Assembly (NCBI RefSeq): GCF_034676705.1
Contig: NZ_JAUCBS010000005.1
Location: 287,747 to 351,746 of the forward strand
DNA: 64,000 nt
Reading direction: 5' to 3'
From: Gemmobacter sp.
Lineage (GTDB): Bacteria; Pseudomonadota; Alphaproteobacteria; Rhodobacterales; Rhodobacteraceae
A model generated the notes under the pieces. The model did no database searches and was not told the DNA's origin. It worked only from the letters and a program-made list of their open reading frames with translations. Position numbers and translations under genes: made by a program. Below, piece after piece: positions 42,507 to 51,710 of this stretch (its first letter is position 1; each line of letters opens with the position of its first letter).

Positions 42507-43406
42507 ATGCAGAAAGTATTTGCGCCCAAGGTGTTCCAGCTGGGGTATGTCGCGCTGGGAACCCCCGATCTGGCGCGGGCCCGCGACCACTATGCCGAAA
42601 CCGTCGGCATGACCGAAACCGACCGCGGCCATGACGGCGAAAGCTATCTCTCGATCGGTTACGAACATCACAACATCGTCCTGCGCCAGTCGTCCTCCAA
42701 GGCGCTGGACCATCTGGGCTTCCAGCTGAAACCCGGCACCGACCTGGGCGAATTCCTGAAAGACGCGCAGGCCATCGGGCTTGCGGGCCAGATCAAGTCG
42801 GACAGCCAGCCCGGCATCGGCCAGTTGGTCGAGATCACGGCGCCGGGCAATGTTGCCATGCAGTTCTACACCGATATCGCCGCGCCCGCCCCGGGCTTCA
42901 AGCGCACGGGCGTGGCGCCCTTGCGGCTGGGCCATGTCGCGGTGATCAGCTCCGAAGGCGACAAGCTGATGCAGTTCTTCCAGGAGTTCCTGGGCTTCTG
43001 GTTCACCGATACCATCGCGGGCATCGCGAACTTCTTCACCTGCAACCGCGATCACCATGTCATCAACATCGTGACCATTCCCGAGGATCGCGTTCACCAC
43101 ATCGCCTTCCAGCTCAAGGGCAACGCCTCGCATGCCATGGCGGCGGACACGCTGCGCGCGCGCGGGGTCAAGACGCAATGGGGCCCCAGCCGCCACACCG
43201 CGGGACACAACCTGGCGGGCTATCACTTCGACCCCGACCGCGTGCTGATCGAGCTTTACACCGACATGGATACGTTCGTTCCCGAACTGAACATGTGCGA
43301 GGCCCGGCCGTGGCACGAACACTACCCGATGCGCCCGCGCAACTGGGATCTGTCCGAACTGAACGCCTGGGGGGCGGAGTTCAACTTCAACCTGGCGCAG
43401 GCCTGA
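42507..43406 (+). CDS. Type I extradiol (catechol 2,3-) dioxygenase, VOC superfamily
   Basis: The 299-residue two-module VOC protein has iron ligands visible as H143 (LGHVAVIS), H197/H198 (VHHIAFQL) and E249 (LIELYTDM), with Y251 just after. H230/H240 lie in the segment that usually holds the acid-base histidine. GGAGGAG precedes the ATG at 42507. Enzymes of this type cleave catechols next to the hydroxyls, giving coloured ring-opened acids. The next genes (FAH-type hydrolase, BKACE, MhpA-like hydroxylase) complete a lower pathway. The ring substrate is not identifiable from sequence. Confidence 0.87.
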   Translation: MQKVFAPKVFQLGYVALGTPDLARARDHYAETVGMTETDRGHDGESYLSIGYEHHNIVLRQSSSKALDHLGFQLKPGTDLGEFLKDAQAIGLAGQIKSDSQPGIGQLVEITAPGNVAMQFYTDIAAPAPGFKRTGVAPLRLGHVAVISSEGDKLMQFFQEFLGFWFTDTIAGIANFFTCNRDHHVINIVTIPEDRVHHIAFQLKGNASHAMAADTLRARGVKTQWGPSRHTAGHNLAGYHFDPDRVLIELYTDMDTFVPELNMCEARPWHEHYPMRPRNWDLSELNAWGAEFNFNLAQA

Positions 43407-43411
43407 CCCGT

Positions 43412-43435
43412 CGGGGCCGGCGCGGTCCGGCCCCG
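43412..43435 (+). terminator. Hairpin between dioxygenase and hydrolase genes
   Basis: CGGGGCCGG pairs with CCGGCCCCG around CGCGGT, 6 bases after the dioxygenase stop. It is probably an mRNA-stabilising or attenuating stem inside the operon. Confidence 0.45.
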
Positions 43436-43465
43436 CACATTCCAGCGATCCCCAAGGAGCTACCC

Positions 43466-44329
43466 ATGAGACTCGTCCGCTTTACCCATGACACCGCCGG
43501 GCCGGCGAACGGCCTGCTGGTCGGCGACAAGGTGGTGCCGCTGGCCGCGCTGGTGCCCGACGCCCCCGCCTCGATGCGCGAGGTGATCGCGGGCTGGGAG
43601 GCCATCGCCCCCCGCCTGGCGGGCGCCGAAGCCGCCGCCGGTCTGCCGCTGGCCGCTGTCCGGCTGCTGGCGCCCATCGACGCGCCGAAAAAGATGCTGG
43701 CCATCGGGCTGAACTACGCCGACCACATCGAGGAGGCCAAGCACCTCGGGCTGAAAATCCCGACCGAACAGGTCTGGTTCTGCAAGCAGGTCAACGCGCT
43801 GGCCGGCCCATTTGACGGGATCGAACTGCCCAGGGTCTCGGACAAGCTGGATTACGAGGTCGAGCTGGTCGCGGTGATCGGCAAGGGCGGCCGCCACATC
43901 AGCCGCGCGGATGCGCCGAACCATGTCTTCGGCTATGCCGTCGGCAACGACGTCAGCGTGCGCGACTGGCAGATGAAGACCGCGCAATGGATGCTGGGCA
44001 AGTCCTTCGACACCCACGGCCCGGTGGGCCCCGCCATCGTCACCGCCGACGAGATCGGCGAGCCGCACCGGCTGGCCATCCGCAGCTGGGTCAACGGCGA
44101 GCTGCGGCAGAACTCGAACCTCAAGCATCTGGTGTTCGACGTCTGGGCCCAGATCGAGGAGCTGTCCAAGGCGATGACGCTGGAGCCGGGCGACCTGATC
44201 TTCACCGGCACGCCGGGCGGCGTCGGCGTGGGCTTCACGCCGCCGAAGTTCCTCAAGGCGGGCGACGTGGTGCGCTGCGAGATCGAGGAACTGGGCGCCA
44301 TTCAGAACACCGTGGTGGCGGAAGCCTGA
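43466..44329 (+). CDS. Fumarylacetoacetate hydrolase-family protein
   Basis: The 287-residue FAH-fold protein has the metal-site segments AIGLNYADHIEEAK (about 86-99), KLDYEVELVAVIG with the two conserved glutamates, and FTGTPGGVGVG near the C-terminus. Family members hydrolyse, decarboxylate or hydrate the ring-opened products of aromatic degradation. An AAGGAG ribosome site precedes the ATG. The stop overlaps the BKACE start (TGATG). A paralogue is encoded at 58893-59762. Confidence 0.9.
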   Translation: MRLVRFTHDTAGPANGLLVGDKVVPLAALVPDAPASMREVIAGWEAIAPRLAGAEAAAGLPLAAVRLLAPIDAPKKMLAIGLNYADHIEEAKHLGLKIPTEQVWFCKQVNALAGPFDGIELPRVSDKLDYEVELVAVIGKGGRHISRADAPNHVFGYAVGNDVSVRDWQMKTAQWMLGKSFDTHGPVGPAIVTADEIGEPHRLAIRSWVNGELRQNSNLKHLVFDVWAQIEELSKAMTLEPGDLIFTGTPGGVGVGFTPPKFLKAGDVVRCEIEELGAIQNTVVAEA

Positions 44330-45255
44330 TGTCGCGCAAGATCATCATCACCTGCGCCGTTACCGGGGGCATCCACACCCCGGCGATGTCGCCGCACCTG
44401 CCGATCACCCCCGACCAGATCACCCGCGCCTCGGTCGAGGCGGCCGAGGCGGGGGCGGCGATCATCCACCTGCACGCCCGCGACCCGGAAACCGGCAAGC
44501 CCGACCAGACGCCCGCGCGGTTCATGGAATTCCTGCCGCGCATCAAGCAGCAGACCGGCGCGATCCTGAACATCACCACCGGCGGCGGCGTCGGCATGAC
44601 GATGGACGAACGCCTGGCCCCGGCGCTGCACGCGGCGCCGGAACTGGCCTCGATGAACATGGGCTCGTTCAACTTTCACATCGCGGGCGCGGTGCGGTCG
44701 TTGCGCGGCACGCCGCAGGATTGGGAACGGCCCTATCTGGAAGGCACCCGCAACGCGATCCTGTCGAACACCTTCGCCCAGATCGAACGCGGGATGTGCG
44801 AGCTGGGCGACCTGGGCACCCGGTTCGAGTTCGAATGCTACGATGTCGGCCATCTCTACAACCTCGCGCATTTCGTCGACCTGGGGCTGGTGAAGCCGCC
44901 GTTCTTCGTGCAGTGCATCTTCGGCATTTCGGGCGCCATCGGGCCGGACCCGGAAAACCTGATGCACATGAAGTCCACCGCCGACCGGCTGTTCGGCAAG
45001 GACTATCTGCTTTCGGTGCTGGGGGCGGGGCGGCACCAGTTCCCGCTGGTCACCATGGGCGCGATCCTGGGCGGCAACGTGCGCGTCGGGCTGGAGGACA
45101 ACCTGTTCCTGGGCAAGGGCGAGCTTGCGCCGTCGAACGCCGCGCAGGTCGCCAAGATCCGGCGGATCATCGAGGAACTCGGCCTGAGCATCGCCACCCC
45201 CGACGAGGCGCGGGCGATGCTGGGCACCAAGGGCGCGGGCGCGGTCAACTTCTGA
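44329..45255 (+). CDS. BKACE (DUF849) beta-keto acid cleavage enzyme
   Basis: The 308-residue TIM-barrel protein of the DUF849/BKACE family carries zinc-site and active-site segments IITCAVTGGIHTP at the start, IIHLHARDPETG (HLH pair, about 45-56), and FECYDVGHL with the conserved glutamate. Known members condense a beta-keto acid with acetyl-CoA to give acetoacetate and a new CoA thioester, as Kce does for 3-keto-5-aminohexanoate. It overlaps the FAH-type gene. Its place after a ring-cleavage dioxygenase suggests a meta-cleavage route that ends in a beta-keto acid, an uncommon layout. Confidence 0.92.
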   Translation: MSRKIIITCAVTGGIHTPAMSPHLPITPDQITRASVEAAEAGAAIIHLHARDPETGKPDQTPARFMEFLPRIKQQTGAILNITTGGGVGMTMDERLAPALHAAPELASMNMGSFNFHIAGAVRSLRGTPQDWERPYLEGTRNAILSNTFAQIERGMCELGDLGTRFEFECYDVGHLYNLAHFVDLGLVKPPFFVQCIFGISGAIGPDPENLMHMKSTADRLFGKDYLLSVLGAGRHQFPLVTMGAILGGNVRVGLEDNLFLGKGELAPSNAAQVAKIRRIIEELGLSIATPDEARAMLGTKGAGAVNF

Positions 45256-45287
45256 CCGGAAAATCGGGGGAGGAGGCCCCGACACTC

Positions 45288-46886
45288 ATGACCATACATA
45301 CCGATTTCGACGTCATCCAGATCGGCTACGGCCCGGTCAGCAAGGTCTCGGCCCTGCTGCTGGACCGCATGGGTTGGCGCGTCGGCGTCTTTGAACGGTT
45401 CGGCGAGTTCTACGCCCTGCCGCGCGCGGTCTGCGTCGATCACGAGATCGTGCGCAACCTGCACGCCGCGGGGCTGGGCCAGATCGCCGAGAGCGTCACC
45501 GATCCCGCGCCGCTCTACCGCTGGTTCAACGCCGAGTGGCAGGAGCTGCTGACGCTGAACTGGGCCGTGCCCTCGGTCTCGGGCGGCGACGGGGTGAACT
45601 TCATCCACCAGCCGACGTTCGAGCTGTCGCTGCACGCCGAGGCGCTGCGCCGCAACCGCATCGCGCTGCATTTCGAACGGGACTGCGTGGGCTTCACCCA
45701 GCACCCCGACCATGTGGAGGTCCGCATCCGCGATACCGCCACCGGCGAGGAACGCAGCTTCACCGCGCGCTACCTGATCGGCATCGACGGCGCCAACAGC
45801 TTCGTGCGCGAAAGCCTGGGGATCAGCCGCACCGACCTGGGGTTCGAGGCCGACTGGCTGGTGGTGGACTTTGCCCTGAAAGCGGGGCTGACGGCGCGCG
45901 ACCTGGGGCTGGTGGAATGCGGCCAGTGGTGCAACCCGCTGCGCCCCACCACCATCGTGCCCGGCGGCACCGGCGACGGCCGGGTCTACCGGCGCTGGGA
46001 ATTCATGCGCCTGCCGCACGAGACCCGCGAGGAGATGGGCCGTGAGGAAAAGGTCAAGGAACTGCTGGGCGACTGGATCAAGCCCGAACAGGGCGATCTG
46101 GTGCGCCATGCGGTCTACACCTTCCGCTCGCTGATCGCGGACCAGTGGCGCGTGGGCCGGGTGTTCCTGGCGGGCGATGCCGCGCATCTGATGCCGCCGT
46201 TCATGGGGCAGGGCATGTGCGCGGGCCTGCGCGACGTCTGGAACCTGGCGTGGAAGCTGGACCGCGTGATGGCGGGGCAGGCGGGCGACGCGCTGCTCGA
46301 CAGCTACCAGCCGGAGCGCCAGCCGCATGTGACGGGGGTGGTGGAACAGTCGATCTTCCTCGGCTCGATCATCTGCATCCCGGACCCGGCCAAGGCGGCC
46401 GAACGCGACGCGATGTTCCTGGGCGGCAACGCCCCGCCGCCCGCGCCCTTCCCGCATCTGACCGGCGGGTTCCTTGCGCGCGGGGCGGACGGCGAGCCGA
46501 TGGCGGCGGCAGGCAAGCTCGCCCCCCACGGCACGGTGCGGCTGCGGCGGCGGACGGAACGGCTCGACAGTCTGGTGCCGCCGGGCTTCGTGCTGTTCCT
46601 GTCCGGCGCGGTCGCGGCAGAGGCGCTGAGCCCCGCCAGTCGCGCCACGCTGGACGCGCTGTCGGCGCGCGTGGTGCAGGTGCGGTCCAAGACCGGGGCG
46701 CGCGACGATCAGGTCGCCGACACCCAGGGCCAGATCCTGTCCTTCATGCAGGCCGAGGGGATCGCGGCCATGCTGGTGCGCCCGGATTTCTACATCTTCG
46801 GCGGCGCGGCGGATGCGGCGGGGCTGGACGCGGTGCTGGCGCAACTGGATGCGCAGGGCCGCGCGACCGGCCTGATCGCCGCATGA
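45288..46886 (+). CDS. FAD-dependent aromatic hydroxylase (MhpA-like)
   Basis: The 532-residue flavoprotein hydroxylase has an N-terminal FAD loop that reads IGYGPVS instead of the usual GAGPVG. It also has a GIDGANSFVRE segment and the second FAD motif FLAGDAAHLMPPFMGQGMCAG. A C-terminal thioredoxin-like tail of about 150 residues follows, as in 3-(3-hydroxyphenyl)propionate and phenol hydroxylases. GGGGGAGGAGG precedes the ATG at 45288. It would hydroxylate a phenolic acid to the catechol that the upstream dioxygenase opens. The serine at the end of the nucleotide loop is unusual, but the rest of the fold looks intact. Confidence 0.88.
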   Translation: MTIHTDFDVIQIGYGPVSKVSALLLDRMGWRVGVFERFGEFYALPRAVCVDHEIVRNLHAAGLGQIAESVTDPAPLYRWFNAEWQELLTLNWAVPSVSGGDGVNFIHQPTFELSLHAEALRRNRIALHFERDCVGFTQHPDHVEVRIRDTATGEERSFTARYLIGIDGANSFVRESLGISRTDLGFEADWLVVDFALKAGLTARDLGLVECGQWCNPLRPTTIVPGGTGDGRVYRRWEFMRLPHETREEMGREEKVKELLGDWIKPEQGDLVRHAVYTFRSLIADQWRVGRVFLAGDAAHLMPPFMGQGMCAGLRDVWNLAWKLDRVMAGQAGDALLDSYQPERQPHVTGVVEQSIFLGSIICIPDPAKAAERDAMFLGGNAPPPAPFPHLTGGFLARGADGEPMAAAGKLAPHGTVRLRRRTERLDSLVPPGFVLFLSGAVAAEALSPASRATLDALSARVVQVRSKTGARDDQVADTQGQILSFMQAEGIAAMLVRPDFYIFGGAADAAGLDAVLAQLDAQGRATGLIAA

Positions 46887-46892
46887 AACGGT

Positions 46893-46918
46893 CGCGGGGC
46901 GCCGAAAGCCGCCCCGCG
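46893..46918 (+). terminator. Hairpin between hydroxylase and convergent TRAP operon
   Basis: CGCGGGGCG pairs with CGCCCCGCG around CCGAAAGC, 6 bases after the hydroxylase stop. The TRAP permease converges, ending at 47005. It probably serves as a terminator for the aromatic operon. Confidence 0.55.
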
Positions 46919-47004
46919 CCCCCATGACCACCCGGCGGCGCTGCCGGTGCAGCGCCGCCAGCAGGCCCGGCAGGGCGCAGCCGCCCGCCTGTCGCTGCCT
47001 TCGG

Positions 47005-48294
47005 CTATTTCAGCAGCGACGGCAGCCACAGCACCATGTCCGGCCAAGCGATCATCAGTGCGATCAGCACCAGCGGCGCGGGCAGAAAGCTCATGGCGCC
47101 GCGATAGATGTCGATCACCGACAGGTCGCGGCTGACCGCCTTGATGACGAAGATGTTCATGCCGAACGGCGGCGTGACCAGCCCGATCTCGATCAGCACC
47201 ACCAGCAGCACGCCGAACCACACGGGGTCGATGCCGTAGGACAGCACCAGCGGCAGCAGGATCGGCACGGTGATCAGGATCATCGCGATACCGTCCAGGA
47301 AACAGCCCATCACGACATAGGCCAGGCAGATCAGCAGGATGACCCCCAGCGGCCCATAGCCCGACGCCTTCATCCCGCGCGCCAGCGCGTCTGACAGCCC
47401 GGTCTGCACGATGAAATAGGAGAACACCGCCGAGGCCATCACGATGAAGATCGCGGTCGAGACCAGCCGCGCGGTGTCGAGCGTGGTCTTGCCCAGCAGC
47501 GCGAAGGTCACGCGGCGCGTCACCAGCACCAGCAGGATCGCCCCCAGGGCGCCGACGGCTGCCGCCTCGGTCGGGGTGAACCAGCCGATGTAGATCCCGC
47601 CGATGGTGCCCGTGAACAGCAGCACCACATGCCAGATCCGCGCCATCGCCGGCAGAAAGGCCGGGCGGTTCGCCGGGGCCTCGGGTGCATGGCGGCGGCC
47701 GAGCAGAAAGGCGACGGCCATATACAGCACCGTCAGCACCAGCCCGGGGATCAGCGCGGCGGCGAACAGCTCGGCGATGGAAAGCTGGGCGATGATGGCG
47801 TAGATCATCAGGATCAGCGACGGCGGGATCAGGATGCCCAGCGTGCCGCCCGCTGCCACGGCGCCCGCGGCCAGCGTCGCCGGATAGCCCTGCGCCCGCA
47901 TCTCGGGGATAGACACCCGGCTCATGGTCAGCGCGGTGGCGACCGACGAGCCCGAAATCGCCGAGAACAGCGCCGAAGCCATGATCGCCGCCACGCCGGA
48001 CGATCCGCGCGCCCCGCGCAAGGCGGCCTCGGCAGCGCGGAACAGGTCGCTCGACAGGCCCGAGACGGCGGCCACCGCCCCCATCAGCGTGAACAGTGGC
48101 ACCACCGAATAGCCATAGGCCGACGCCAGTTCCAGCGGCGCCGAGGCGAGGATCAGGCCCGCGCGGCCGAACCCTTCCAACGCGACATAGCCGCCGAAGC
48201 CCACCAGCCCCAGCGCCACGGCGACCGGCACCCGGATCATCACCATTGCGACCAGGATCGCGATCCCGACCATGCCCAACATCAGGGGAGTCAT
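47005..48294 (-). CDS. dctM: TRAP transporter large permease (DctM)
   Basis: The 429-residue membrane protein has about twelve spans and the family segments SALFSAISGSSVATALTMSRVSIPEM and GWFTPTEAAAVGA. The ATG at 48294 overlaps the small-permease stop by 4 bases; a longer frame from 48333 lies within that gene. It is the final gene of the monooxygenase-binding protein-DctQ-DctM operon and the second TRAP channel of the window. Confidence 0.92.
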   Translation of the reverse strand: MTPLMLGMVGIAILVAMVMIRVPVAVALGLVGFGGYVALEGFGRAGLILASAPLELASAYGYSVVPLFTLMGAVAAVSGLSSDLFRAAEAALRGARGSSGVAAIMASALFSAISGSSVATALTMSRVSIPEMRAQGYPATLAAGAVAAGGTLGILIPPSLILMIYAIIAQLSIAELFAAALIPGLVLTVLYMAVAFLLGRRHAPEAPANRPAFLPAMARIWHVVLLFTGTIGGIYIGWFTPTEAAAVGALGAILLVLVTRRVTFALLGKTTLDTARLVSTAIFIVMASAVFSYFIVQTGLSDALARGMKASGYGPLGVILLICLAYVVMGCFLDGIAMILITVPILLPLVLSYGIDPVWFGVLLVVLIEIGLVTPPFGMNIFVIKAVSRDLSVIDIYRGAMSFLPAPLVLIALMIAWPDMVLWLPSLLK

Positions 48295-48782
48295 GCGGTT
48301 TTCTCCGATTCCGCGCCGGTCAGCGCCTGCCACAGCCGGAACAGCACCGTCAGCAGCGACACCAGCAGCGCCAGCAGCGTCAGCGCGTAAAGCAGCCAGA
48401 CCCGCACGCCGAGGTCGTATTTGATGTCGCCGAAGCGGCGCGCGTCCAGCATCGGCTGCCAGATCACCCAGGCCAGCAGTGCCAGGAACGCCACCGTCGC
48501 CAGCAGCGTGACGGCCTTGACCGCGGCCAGCGCGCGCGGCGACAGCATGCTGTCCACCAGGTCGATCTGGATCTGCTCGTCGCGCAGGAAGGCCTCGGGC
48601 AGGCCGAGCATGGCCGAGATCAGAACGGTGATCTCGACCAGCTCGACCACGCCGTGCAGCGGCCGGTTGAAGAACTGGCGTGCCAGGATGTCCCAGCAGG
48701 TGCCGGCCATCATCACAAGGATGGCCGCCACCGCCGCCCAGGTGCAGAGCCGCGCCAGCCTGCGGATTGCCGCGTCGGCCAT
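48291..48782 (-). CDS. dctQ: TRAP transporter small permease (DctQ)
   Basis: The 163-residue protein has four hydrophobic segments and a DctQ-type region ILARQFFNRPLHGVVELVEITVL, followed by the polar LRDEQIQIDLVDSML. It starts 3 bases after the binding-protein stop and overlaps the large permease. It joins the two larger TRAP components in the membrane. Confidence 0.9.
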   Translation of the reverse strand: MADAAIRRLARLCTWAAVAAILVMMAGTCWDILARQFFNRPLHGVVELVEITVLISAMLGLPEAFLRDEQIQIDLVDSMLSPRALAAVKAVTLLATVAFLALLAWVIWQPMLDARRFGDIKYDLGVRVWLLYALTLLALLVSLLTVLFRLWQALTGAESEKTA

Positions 48783-48785
48783 GGA

Positions 48786-49823
48786 TCAGGCCTCGGCCAG
48801 CAGGCGGGCGATCTCGGCCAGCAGCGCGTCGGGATCGTGGCCCGCCGCCCGTAGCGCATCCAGCTGCGCGGCGCGCACCGGGGCCAGCGCCTCCTGGAAC
48901 GGCTTGACCGCATCGCCGCGCAGATCGACCACCTCGACCCCGTCGGCCACCATCGCCTCGCGCCCGGCGGCCTCGGCGGCGTCATAGAGCCCGCCGACAC
49001 GGCGCGCGGCCTCGGGGCCGGTGGTGTTGCGGATCAGCGCCGCCAACTCGGCCGGCAGCTCGTCCATCATCGCCTTGTTGGCGACCAGCGCGAACACCCC
49101 GGCGGTCATCGAGATCATGCTGACCTTGCGCACCGACTGTTGCAGCTGGAACGCCTTGCCGCCTTCGAAGTTGAACATCGCGCCGTCCACGACGCCCTTG
49201 CCGATCGCATCGGCCAGTTCCGCAGGCCCCACATTGGCGGGCGAGGCACCCATGGCGGTGATCTGGTCGGCCACCGTGCTGCTGCCTGGACGGATGCGCA
49301 GGCCGCGCAGATCCTCGGGTTTGCGGATGTCGGCGCTCTTCATGAAGAAGCCGATGTTGGTGGTCAGCACGCTGTAGAGGTGTTCGCAATCGACGAACTC
49401 GGGCTCGATCTGCGCGCGCATCGAGGTGGCGACCCACGACGCCTTGGCCGCGCTGGCGGGCTCGCCATCCGCGCCGGTAAAGACGAAGGGCGCGGCGAAG
49501 ATGTCGTTGACCGGGAAGCGGCCGGGGTTCAGCGCTGTGTAGACGAAGGCGATGTCGGCCACCCCGGTGCGCACCAGATCGGCCTGGCGCGGCGGCGGGC
49601 CCATCTGCCCGGCGGGGAACAGCTGGATGTCCAGCGCCCCGCTGGAGGTGGCGCGCAACTCGTCGGCCCAGCGGACCAGTTCCAGATGGGTCTGGTGCAT
49701 CGGCGGCAGGTAGTGGCTCAGCTTGATCTGCCGGGTGCCCTGCGCGCGCAGGATGCCCGGTGCCGCCAGCATGGCGCCCGCCATGGCGGAATTGAGAAAC
49801 AGCGTCCGTCGCGTGAGTGTCAT
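48786..49823 (-). CDS. TRAP transporter substrate-binding protein (DctP family)
   Basis: The 345-residue periplasmic protein has a twin-arginine-like leader (TRRTLFLNSAMAG, cleavage near RAQG, residues 26-29). DctP-type features are LFPAGQMGPPPRQADLVRTGVADIAF and the PEDLRGLRIRPGSSTVAD segment, whose arginine usually binds a carboxylate. GGGAGGA precedes the ATG. It lies 21 bases after a flavin hydroxylase gene in the same operon, so the importer probably supplies that enzyme's substrate. Confidence 0.9.
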   Translation of the reverse strand: MTLTRRTLFLNSAMAGAMLAAPGILRAQGTRQIKLSHYLPPMHQTHLELVRWADELRATSSGALDIQLFPAGQMGPPPRQADLVRTGVADIAFVYTALNPGRFPVNDIFAAPFVFTGADGEPASAAKASWVATSMRAQIEPEFVDCEHLYSVLTTNIGFFMKSADIRKPEDLRGLRIRPGSSTVADQITAMGASPANVGPAELADAIGKGVVDGAMFNFEGGKAFQLQQSVRKVSMISMTAGVFALVANKAMMDELPAELAALIRNTTGPEAARRVGGLYDAAEAAGREAMVADGVEVVDLRGDAVKPFQEALAPVRAAQLDALRAAGHDPDALLAEIARLLAEA

Positions 49824-49844
49824 GGTATCCTCCCTTGGCCCGTT

Positions 49845-51455
49845 TCAGGCCGTTTTCCGCATGGGTTCAGCCACATGGCCGCCCTGCATGACGTCAAGCA
49901 GCCGGTCGTCCGGCGGCAGTTGGTCGCCGCGCCAGGCGACATGCTGGTCGGGGCGCACAAGCACGAAATCCGCCTCCATCGCCCCGCGCAAGCCGGGGGC
50001 TGCGACCACCGTCAGGGGTATCCCCCGCGCCGCCGCCCGTTCGGGCAGGTCGCCCGCGTCGCCCCCGGCGGTCACCAGCAGCGTGAACCCCGGCCCGATC
50101 CTGTCATAGAGCGAGGCGCCATCGGCCAGCCAGGCATGCGGCAGCAGGTGGCCGGGCCGCGCGGTGGGGCGGTAGTCGCTGACGTGCAGCTCGGGCGCCG
50201 CGCCCGGTTCCTCGATCACCGCCGGGCTGCCGGTATAGCGATAGCCCAGCACCAGCCCCAGCGAGCGGAACTCGGGCGCCTTGCGCCGCTCGATCTCCTG
50301 CGCGGTGGCGGCGCGGAAGGCGTCGGCCTCGGGCCCGGTCTGCATCAGGCGTGGGTCGGCGAAATGGTCGGACAGCGAGGCGAAGTTGCGCGTGGCGCTG
50401 TCGATCACCGCCTCGTGCGCCTGCCGCCGCTCGGTCTGATAGCTGTCGAGCAGCGTGTCCGTCCCCCAGCCTTGCAGCGCGGCCGACAGCTTCCAGCCCA
50501 GATCGGCCGCATCGCCGATGCCGAGGTTCATGCCGTGCCCGCCAAAGGGCGAATGCAGGTGGCAGGCGTCGCCCAGCAGGAACACCCGGCCCCGGCGATA
50601 GCTTTCGGCCAGCAGCGAATGCACCACCCAGTTGTCGCGGGCCAGCAGCGCGGGATCGAACCCGGGGCCGATGGCGCGGCGGGCGTCGTCCATCAGCACC
50701 TCGGTCGGGGTGTCGGGGGCGGCGGGGCGGGCCCAATACCAGCGGTCATCGCGGTCCATCGGCCCGATGACCGAGGCGGCGGCGGGGTTGACGATCCAGT
50801 GGAACAGCGCCCGGCGCAGGCCCGGCGCTTCGGCCAGCCCCGGCACCCGCAGGATCAGCGTGGCAAAGGTCATCAGGTCGCGCTTGCCCTGCATCTCGAT
50901 GCCAAGCGCCTCGCGCACCCGGCTGCGCCCGCCATCCGCCCCGGCCAGATAGCGCGCGCGCAGCCGGGTCTCTGTGCCGTCCGGGCCGGTAAGAGTGGCG
51001 GTGACGCCCCGGTCGTCCTGCACGAAGCCCGTCATCCGGGTGCGGAACCGCAGGTCGCAGCGCGCGGCGACGTGATCGGCCAGCACGCCCTCGACCACAT
51101 ATTGCGGCACGAACTCGGCATGTTCGGGAAAGACGTCGCGCTTGCCCGGCCGGGTGGCAAGGGCATCGTGGAACGTATGGATCGGCACGTCGAACAGGCC
51201 GGTGGTGAACACCACGTCGCGCGGGAAATCCGGCCCCAGGGGCGAACGGGCGCGCACCTTGTCGGCCAGCCTCCAGCGCCGCAGATGGGTCATGCTGCGG
51301 ACATTGGTGGTCTTGGCGCGCGGCTGCACGCCGGTGCGCTCGTTGCGCTCGACCAGGATGCAGCGGTGGCCGCGCAACTCCAGTTCCGCCGCCAGCGCAA
51401 GGCCCGAGGGTCCGGCCCCCACGATCAGCACATCGGCATCGAAATCGTCCGGCAT
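49845..51455 (-). CDS. FAD-dependent aromatic hydroxylase (PheA/TfdB/MhpA family)
   Basis: The 536-residue flavoprotein hydroxylase has the FAD loop VGAGPSGLALA (12-22), ADGGRSRVREALG, the GD motif LLGDACHLHSPFGGHGMNLGIGDA and a C-terminal thioredoxin-like domain. A clean AGGAGGGG ribosome site precedes the ATG at 51455, which rejects the longer frame from 51560. It is the first gene of the second TRAP operon. It is clearly related to the protein at 53849-55468 (shared PRAKTT, QTERRQ-like and RPDQHVAWRGD segments). The two are paralogues, probably hydroxylating different phenols. Confidence 0.9.
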   Translation of the reverse strand: MPDDFDADVLIVGAGPSGLALAAELELRGHRCILVERNERTGVQPRAKTTNVRSMTHLRRWRLADKVRARSPLGPDFPRDVVFTTGLFDVPIHTFHDALATRPGKRDVFPEHAEFVPQYVVEGVLADHVAARCDLRFRTRMTGFVQDDRGVTATLTGPDGTETRLRARYLAGADGGRSRVREALGIEMQGKRDLMTFATLILRVPGLAEAPGLRRALFHWIVNPAAASVIGPMDRDDRWYWARPAAPDTPTEVLMDDARRAIGPGFDPALLARDNWVVHSLLAESYRRGRVFLLGDACHLHSPFGGHGMNLGIGDAADLGWKLSAALQGWGTDTLLDSYQTERRQAHEAVIDSATRNFASLSDHFADPRLMQTGPEADAFRAATAQEIERRKAPEFRSLGLVLGYRYTGSPAVIEEPGAAPELHVSDYRPTARPGHLLPHAWLADGASLYDRIGPGFTLLVTAGGDAGDLPERAAARGIPLTVVAAPGLRGAMEADFVLVRPDQHVAWRGDQLPPDDRLLDVMQGGHVAEPMRKTA

Positions 51456-51561
51456 GTCACCCCTCCTGCCGCGTCCGTCCGCCCGGCCCTGGCGGACCGG
51501 GAATCGCCGCGCCTCTGGCTCCTCCGCAGGCAGGATCGCCGCTGCGGCCCTATATTGCAAG

Positions 51562-51576
51562 AATAAATATATTATT
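51562..51576. promoter_or_regulatory. AT-rich palindrome in hydroxylase promoter region
   Basis: AATAA and TTATT flank ATATA in an AT island 107 bases before the hydroxylase start. The site lies between this operon and the GntR gene ending at 51711, and it is one of several AATA/TATT-type repeats in the aromatic region. Confidence 0.4.
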
Positions 51577-51710
51577 GTAACTAAATTATTTATTTATCAG
51601 CGATGCCGTTGAGTTGGGGGCGAAAAATGGTCCCTGGACAACAGAAAACATTCTGTCGCCGAACATGGATTAAGGCAATTTAATACTTTAAGCCCGGCGC
51701 GGCTGGCCGC

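Noticed and set aside
49140..51566. Plus-strand open frame of about 800 codons opposite the TRAP binding-protein and hydroxylase genes
   Set aside because: No start signal or domain. The minus-strand genes carry FAD and TRAP motifs with proper ribosome sites.
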